A program made the position numbers and the translations under genes. From Chrysopilus asiliformis (lineage: Eukaryota; Arthropoda; Insecta; Diptera; Rhagionidae), in assembly GCA_964034945.1 (NCBI GenBank), contig OZ035962.1:94558784-94622783 (forward strand): 64,000 bases of DNA. Reading direction: 5' to 3'. Shown here piece by piece: positions 57,840-64,000 of this stretch (position 1 is the first letter of the stretch; each line of letters opens with the position of its first letter). Below the pieces are notes generated by a model that was not told the DNA's origin, made no database searches, and saw nothing but the letters and a program-made list of their open reading frames with translations.

Positions 57840-58335
57840 TTTCGGTCCAACTGGATCCAAATGGTGTAACTAGATTTTAATGTATAGATAAGTTATATAA
57901 AATCATATTCTAAACACATTTTACTTTCATAAATTTTTCATAAAACTCACCGTTTTCGAGAAAATGGTTTCGTTTGTCTGGGGGAGTGGGAAGGGGGAAG
58001 GAATGGTCCGAATGGATTTTAATGTATGGAAGGGTTATTTAAAATTTGTATGTGGAAGATGGGGGGGGGGGGGGGGGGCGTGGGCCAACTGGATTGTGAT
58101 GTATAGATTAGTTATGTAAAATTATATTCTAATCCCATTTTACCTTTCTAAGATTTTCAATGTGACCCACCGTTTTCGAGAAAATTGTAAAAAACTGGTT
58201 CGTTTGTTTAGGAGAGGGGGGACGAATGGTCCGATTTTGGCCGTTCAAGAACTTAGCCTTTTACGAGAAACGCAACTGTAATGTCTGTAGCACAATCCTT
58301 CCGAAAGTTATCCCCCGAACTCCGTTTCGGTGCGT
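57840..58335 (-). mobile_element. Family B Helentron-like repeat, copy 4, with an 18-base G-run
   Basis: Repeated units begin near 57869, 58013 and 58090 (AT-GGATTTTAATGTATGG, CTGGATTGTGATGTATAG). CACCGTTTTCGAGAAAAT occurs at 57948 and 58169. A run of 18 G lies at 58061-58078 in the link between two units. The right part reads GGTCCGATTTTGGCCGTTCA and CTTAGCCTTTTACGAGAAAC, as in copy 1; the array is gone. Confidence 0.66.
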
Positions 58336-58577
58336 GATCGACTCCGTTTTTTCAAAAGTATAAAAAAATTTTTAGTGTTTGAAAAATAAGCAAGGGGATT
58401 TTAATCTACTTGAGACACGATTTTGGGCCCAATAACTTTTAAAAAGGACAATTTTTCGCCCTACCGTAAAAAAGTGTGTTTTATCAAACCTAAAATGTTA
58501 AACGGAATCAGCTCGAACTTTAAAACCACTCGGCCGATTGCTCCGAAACATTGCCTCATGGCTTCTAGGGGAAAACA

Positions 58578-58750
58578 GGGGTGATATTCCGTAACTTGTT
58601 TCAAGCGTTTGTTTCGAGTTAGAAGAAAAACTGGTATTCGCTATCTCTGTTCTGCCCTATCATTTCTTTTGGTCGAAACAGAGACAGCAAATATTACTTT
58701 TTCTTCTAACTCGAAACAAACGCTTGAAACAAGTTACGGAATACCATCCC
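58578..58750. mobile_element. MITE family E copy 2
   Basis: GGGGTGATATTCCGTAACTT and the arm through GCGTTTGTTTCGAGTTAG are repeated inverted at the right end, with about three mismatches near the tip (GGGATGGTATTCC). Same arms as 14280-14452; the central 65 bases differ moderately. Confidence 0.82.
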
Positions 58751-58928
58751 AGATTTTGGAGAAAAAATTCTGAATTTTTTTTTTCTTTCCAGACTTGAAA
58801 CCTAATTTGTTCCTTATTACATACGTACAAAATCCTGAATTATCCATTACTCTAATATTTTATGCACACAAACCTACCACACGATATTATTTTTTTCACT
58901 ATTTCAAGTGCACGTCGTTTTTTAATTA

Positions 58929-59185
58929 CAGTCAAAAACCTCTAACTCGAAATCCCTCTAATTCGAATTTTCCTCTAACTCGAATTTTTCAACCTTTTTT
59001 TGCGCTCCCTTCAATTTTTCTTTAAACTTTTAGTTTGTTTTAAAAACTTATAAAAACGAATAAATATACATATATGTATGTACATGGATTTAAAAAAAAC
59101 TGTTTCAATTTCTCTAATTCGAAATTCCTCTAACTCGAAACGATTTTGATGGCAGCAGACAATTCGAGTTAGAGGACTTTAAATG
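58929..59185. mobile_element. Tc1/mariner (pogo)-type MITE with CTCTAACTCGAA motifs
   Basis: The left end CAGTCAAAAACCTCTAACTC and, inverted, the right end CATTTAAAGTCCTCTAACTC are flanked by TA (58927-58928 and 59186-59187). CTCTAATTCGAA or CTCTAACTCGAA recurs at about 58938, 58952, 58973, 59113 and 59129 and inverted at about 59162, a typical repeated transposase-site pattern. 257 bp, non-coding. Confidence 0.72.
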
Positions 59186-59187
59186 TA

Positions 59188-60492
59188 TCTTAAACTCAAT
59201 TGTTTGATTAGTTTGGTTTCGAAATAAAACTTTTGCTTAGTATTAAATAAAAAAGATTTTTTGTTTAAATTTATTTCATAATAGTGGTTTTTACATATAC
59301 ATATATAAGTACAAATCATAAATGAATTAAATTCAGTTTTCCAAATTAAAAGAAATGAAAAAAGAACGATTGTTAAAATCATTTTTTCACATATATTGGT
59401 TCAAATATGCTACTACGTTCAAAATTCTATTCGAGGAATGGCAATTCCGATAAGATTAAAAATACCATAAATGAATATACGTTCTTTGTATCTCCATTTT
59501 GTGGTGGAGGCAATTAATTGCACTTCAATGTCCTCGGCAGAGTTCGCCACAACAAATACAGACAATCAATTAAAGAAATTTCAACCCCCGGTGCTCCTCA
59601 AGCGATCTATATTTCTAAATCGGGAACTGGGCATCGACAGACGGAAACTGAATGGAAAATCCTGTTAAACTCACCGTATCAGTATTAGTGATAGAAATAT
59701 ACGTGCGATCACACCTACACAAACATCGGATAGTAGCAAGAACATTGGAATTGAAGAAAATTTACAGACAAAAAATTCAAAATCATTGAATCAAAATAAA
59801 AAAAAAAATTAAATCGATGGAAAATTATTTCCATTGCATGTTGTCTTTTTTCCACTCTTTTGTCTGGTTTTCGCATTTCATCTTGAAGTCCTTAATAATA
59901 CTCTGGAACTCACATTGCAAATAAGAACGAGGAACATCGGTAACTGAGTAAACGAAGCCAATTTCAATTGCATGCCATTATTCCTCGTTCGTTTCACGGT
60001 GTTTTTTCAATTTGTTTGTTTCACGTTTTCCTTTTTTGCAATCTATTTTCCAGGATTTTTTTCTATATATTCAATTAAATCGGCTTAGATTGAGGCTTCG
60101 CTGAAGGAAGACAATTTTTGAGAGATTTCTTAAGACAAATTGCAAGGAATCTTCAATTCTAAAGGTAGAAAAATCTACCCTAATTCTGTTTTGCCGGGGT
60201 GAAATGAACATTAACCCCATTTCAATTTTTCACGAATGATTTTTACTCATGGTAAAGAATAGAATTGAGTCAGTGTAAAAAAAAAAGTTTGCGAATGAAA
60301 ATTTTTTACATAAATACATTTTTATTATTACGTCATATCACAATTTAACATTCTTAATTACTACTTATTCAATAGTTTTATTCTCGAACACTTCAGATTT
60401 TTTTTGCAAAGTTGATAGCAATGCGTCTCTAGTGTTGAATAGCCGAAATTTCTCGAGTTGTGTGAAAATATCACCATTGAACTTCCAGGTTA
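59188..60492. other. No gene supported
   Basis: The frame at 59471-59668 (65 codons) is of mixed composition but lacks any recognised feature. The remainder is AT-rich unique DNA. Confidence 0.4.
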
Positions 60493-60544
60493 CCTGGGAA
60501 ATAATTAAACAAGTCTGACCTGGGAAATAATTAAACAAGTCGCG
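60493..60544. repeat. 26-bp direct duplication
   Basis: CCTGGGAAATAATTAAACAA followed by GTCTGA is repeated immediately at 60519 with no change up to AAGTC. A recent tandem duplication. Confidence 0.85.
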
Positions 60545-60660
60545 GTCGAAGGTGATATTTATTTATAAAGCGGAAAAATCACGTGAATTGATTTTTTTTT
60601 CAATTAAGCACTTGTTGGTTTAACTTTTTAAATTTTAATCCTTAAACCTGAAACAATAAA

Positions 60661-60900
60661 TCTGGGCACCAATCATGTATTCCGACGCGTCTCTGTCTTT
60701 CGACTTCGACGCAGCTTTTAACTCTTGACTTCGCCATATATGCAGCTTGAAATTTCGCGGAATCGTCACTATGAATCGAAGCGTGATTCTGACTGTCACT
60801 CCAGGAAATTTGAAGCTGCTGATATGGCGAAGTCAAGAGTTAAAAGCTGCGTCGAAGTCGAAAGACAGAGACGCGTCGGAATACATGATTGGTGCCCAGA
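60661..60900. repeat. Near-perfect 240-bp hairpin
   Basis: Arms begin TCTGGGCACCAATCATGTAT and run through CCGACGCGTCTCTGTC, TTCGACTTCGACGCAGC and TCTTGACTTCGCCATAT with essentially no mismatch for about 80 bp, then about 20 bp of imperfect pairing, around a loop of roughly 35 bases. Frames in both orientations encode the same peptide (M-A-K-S-R-V-K-S-C-V-E) because they are mirror images. It may be a MITE with long arms or a hairpin-RNA locus. No other copy is in the window, and flanks show no clear target duplication. Confidence 0.8.
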
Positions 60901-62044
60901 ATTTAATCGAATTTTGATAGAAAACTATTCAAGTACAACTTTGTTGTATTTGTGAGTTTGTTTTTTTTTTTGACAATTTGATTAAATTATGTGTGTTCAA
61001 AAGTTCTCTGCAAAATGATTCAGTTTCAATTCTGTCTTTTGAAATAGTGATAAATAAGACTTTTGTGTTTGAAGTTTGCGTCATTTATTTGACGGCACAT
61101 TATTTGAGTCATTCGTTGAAATTAATGGCTATACGGCATATTTCTATATATTAATTTTAATTGAACGTCTAAATTAGGGCAAACAGTTATTGAAATCCGT
61201 AAAAAACGAAACGAAAGAAATAAAAGCTATAAAAATAGTTGAATTTTAAAAAATGACTAAGTTTTTGTGGTATTTTTGCAAAACGAATTGAAATTTCTTT
61301 AAAATTATTGTAAAATCTTTCAAATTAACTTTGAAGCAATACTTTATCATGATGAAGTGCATAGCTCACTTCATGGTAACATCACCATAGTTTTTCTCCA
61401 CGATTACACACTCGAAATTGCTTAGTGTTAGCCACCAGAGTAATACACATTAGTGGTGCACCACATAATAATGGCTAGCGCTTGAAAGAATTTTATAAAT
61501 GTCGCAGTTTATCACTGGAATCGCTCAATAAAAATGCTGGAAAAATGACTTGAAAAGAAAAATATAACACACATTTTTGGTCTAGGATATGGAATCAAAA
61601 TTATGGAAGCGATGAAAATGCAAGAAACGAGGAAAAAGGAAATCACATCAGAAAAAGAGATATTTTTCCCATTTCTTCTTATACATGCACGTGTGAGAAG
61701 GCCATAACGCTTTTCCTACATCAACCATAAATTTCAATTACAATTTGTATAAATTAGCATATTTGTTGCCTCTTTATTTTTCTCGTATTTTCATTTTTGC
61801 AAATCCTGCATTGGTGATTTATCATCCAATTTTCCCAGTATATACTCGTATATGTTCTTTTCCACCATTCGCACAAAACGAAACGATCAAATATATAGAA
61901 GCTTTAGTCGTATAATGCCAATAATTTCCCATTTTCTTCTCTTCCGCTGTATCTATGAGCCTCTGCGGTTGAAAATATAGGGAAATAAGTGTGTGTTTCT
62001 TACAAAAATGAAAGTGTTTTTACTTCATATGAGAATCATTTTCA
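60901..62044. other. No gene seen
   Basis: AT-rich unique DNA without open frames of note or repeats shared with the window. Confidence 0.45.
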
Positions 62045-63526
62045 GTAGACCGTTTGTAACGCATTGAACCAATCGTCAGACACTAAAATGAACCACACTA
62101 CGGTGTTTGGGATGACAAAAGATTTTGATTTCAGTCGGTCCGTCCGTCAAGAATATGATTTTTTTTATATAACTCTTCCCTACACGCAAAGAAAAACTTA
62201 GGTGAAAATAACCAAAATCCTGGTATAGTTTACCCAAGATCTTGGTTTATTTCCAGCCTACCAAGATTTTTGGTGTTTTACCCAAAATTCTTTGGTATAA
62301 AATGAGATTTGGCAAAATAACCAAGGGTTTTGTAATTTAACCCATAAAACAAATCTCTCTTGTTGATATGGAATCTCTTTCTGTTTCTTGCTTAGTGTGT
62401 GTTCATAGAATTTAATATATGTAACTAATGAGCGGAAATTGTTTTAGTGTGATGACTTTAAAAATTAAGAGATGCGTGTTTGTTTCTGATAGTTTCTATA
62501 TTGAATATTCGTATGGAGGAAATGTTTTATGACGGCCAATATGATGCGAAATGAAAATAATTTATTTTGAATTATTTTTCTTACAAAAACTTCAAACGAA
62601 TGAATTCTCTCGACGAATGTTGTTGTGTTACCTCGAAAAAATACTATTCGCGTTTAGTATTTTTCGAAAATGGGAAAAAATTATCGAAATCTTTTTTTCA
62701 GGGCATAAAAAATATTTCAAAAAACCATTTCAACTAATGTCTAAACTAAGAAATGCTTTCCCAAAACTGATTTTTTGCATCAGTTTTATGAAAAATTATT
62801 GGAATCGCTTTAAAATCGAGTTTTTAGAACTGACGAATCGACTAACAAAATCGTCGCCATTTTTTCGTCATGCACAAGTGTGGCGCAGTTCTACTAGTAG
62901 TCTAATTACCTGCTGCAGGCATCCAAACATAATTTACCTAAGGCACTGTTCATTATAACCCTGGCCTTGGGTAAATTTTGGGAAATAGTTTGCACAAAAT
63001 CTTGGATGAATCTACCAATGTTTTTTAGTTATTTTACCAAATTTTTTACGCAGGTATTTCAACCAATTTTTTCGATAATTTAACCAAAAAAAATTAGATA
63101 ACCAAAATTTCATACAAAACTCATTTACCAAAGACGCCTTGGGTAATATCCCTATGTATATTTTTTTCCGTGTACATCAAAATTGAATAGAACCACTCCT
63201 TCCCCCCTCCACCAAACAATTGAAATAGTTTTTTGCGATTTTCTTGAAAACGCCACATCGTATCGAAAAATTTATAAAAACCAAATGTATTTAGAATATA
63301 TATTTACATAACTCTTTATAATCCTCAGCGCTACAGCTCTCGAAGAGCCTGGGCCCCCTCAATTGAGTTTTCATAACAATTTCTTCCCTGCTTCGCACCT
63401 ACAATTTTTACATAACTCTTGCATACATCAAAATCCAGTTGTACCACTTCTTACCCCTCTCCCATACAAATGGATTTTCTGCAATAAAATTTTTGTCTGT
63501 CCTGATATAGAGTAATTGACGATCAA
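62045..63526 (+). mobile_element. Family B Helentron-like repeat, copy 5, split by a 990-bp insertion
   Basis: The left part (62045-62182) has ACCGTTTGTAACGCATTG, ACACTACGGTGTTTGGGATG and a short GGTCCGTCCGTC array. The right part (63175-63526) has ACATCAAAATTGAATAGAAC, GATTTTCTTGAAAACGCCAC and ends near GATATAGAGTAATTGACGAT. Orientation is opposite to copies 1-4. An extra segment of about 85 bases with AGCTCTCGAAGAGCCTGGGC at about 63320-63405 is a further small insertion. Family C copy 3 abuts the right end. Confidence 0.65.
62183..63172. mobile_element. 990-bp Tc1/mariner-like non-autonomous element, TA target duplication
   Basis: The left end CACGCAAAGAAAAA and, inverted, the right end CACGGAAAAAAA are flanked by TA (62181-62182 and 63173-63174). 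Closing the gap restores the family B phrase AACTCTTCC-TACATCAAAA. ACCAA and TTGG motifs are frequent near both ends (for example AACCAAAATCC, ACCAAGATTTTTGG, ATAACCAAAATTTC), as in subterminal binding sites. The 135-codon frame at 62551-62958 shows no transposase motif. Confidence 0.72.
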
Positions 63527-63527
63527 G

Positions 63528-64000
63528 AACGGTTGCAAACAGAATTTTTCTGATCTGTACGAAATCCGTTTCAAAATCATGCGGATGTACGTGCATCGGT
63601 CTATACGTCTGTCTGTTTTACGTACATATCTTAAATAACTCGAAAACGCGTTGAGCTAGTGACTTGAAATTTTTGGTAAATGAGTTTTACGAAATTCGTA
63701 GTTTAATATCAACTTTCCAAAAAGTAACGGTAGTTATAACGGGTACCTCTTATACAAATTTTTTTGAAAAAAATTCATTTTTTCTGAAATTTTCTCGGAA
63801 ATTTTGCGTTTTTGAGAAAAATGCGTATGATTAAATTCAAAGAAAATAAAATTTCCTGCGTTTTTCCCTTTAACGGTTTCTACTTATTTGTAACGGTTCG
63901 CGAGATCTTTGAGTTGATTGACACCGAAATTTTAAATTTTAATTAAAGAAACTCTCGGAATTTTAAAACTATGGTCTAAGAAATTGAAGTATGGACTGTA
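63528..64000 (-). mobile_element. Helentron-like repeat, family C copy 3, running off the window
   Basis: In reverse orientation: TTTCTGATCTGTACGAAATC, a decayed array TCTATACGTCTGTCTGTTTT, ATCTTAAATAACTCGAAAAC, the core GAGCTAGTGACTTGAAATTT, AACGGTAGTTATAACGGGTA, TTTTCTCGGAAATTTTGCG and AACGGTTTCTA. These mirror copy 1 (17400-17973). The copy continues past the window edge. Confidence 0.66.

Noticed and set aside
60642..60955. Two frames encoding the same peptide on opposite strands
   Set aside because: They are the two arms of the 240-bp hairpin and so are mirror images, not duplicated genes.
62551..62958. 135-codon frame inside the 990-bp element as its transposase
   Set aside because: Too short, and no DDE/DDD-type or helix-turn-helix motif was visible.

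Overview
This window looks like intergenic, transposon-rich DNA from an insect, most probably a fly (Diptera). The evidence is its high A+T content, the absence of any long non-repetitive reading frame, and many copies of short repeats carrying an internal (GTCY)n array, a structure known from dipteran mini-me / DINE-1 (Helentron-derived) elements. No complete protein-coding gene, rRNA, tRNA or CRISPR array could be supported. The only long open frame (41826-43364, minus) lies inside a tandemly repeated fold-back element and looks non-genic. Assignments to transposon superfamilies rest on terminal sequences and target-site duplications read by eye; no database search was run.

Layout. 0-7 kb: a diverged Helentron-like copy (family B), small hairpins, a short fold-back element, a terminal-inverted-repeat element interrupted by a Helentron-like copy (family A), a LINE 3' tail, a pogo/Tigger-type element and another family A copy. 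7-16 kb: mostly unique AT-rich DNA with a GATC-rich island (8.2-9.1 kb), a patch of inverted and tandem repeats (10.8-11.8 kb), one possible terminal exon (12.5 kb) and two MITEs. 16-28 kb: five family A copies (one outside, at 16.4 kb, then 23.2, 24.3 and 27.1 kb) with families C and D, a 5'-truncated LINE split by a Harbinger-type MITE, and a piggyBac-type MITE. 28-41 kb: sparse; one family A copy at 31.5 kb, several tiny MITEs, a 20-bp minisatellite and a second piggyBac-type MITE. 41.8-43.9 kb: a 2.1-kb fold-back element with 177-bp units, nine on one side and three inverted on the other, is the most striking structure. 44-64 kb: a three-deep transposon nest, four family B copies, inverted-repeat elements, a near-perfect 240-bp hairpin and a 990-bp mariner-type insertion inside a family B copy.

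The elements do not form a gene pathway. What can be read is a history of insertions: several nested cases expose both the intact target and its duplication (TA, TAA, TTA or TTAA). Families A, B and C, and a fourth repeat at 45.35 kb, share a short core around ACTTGAAATTT beside a four-base-period array, suggesting one old lineage of non-autonomous rolling-circle elements that has split into subfamilies.
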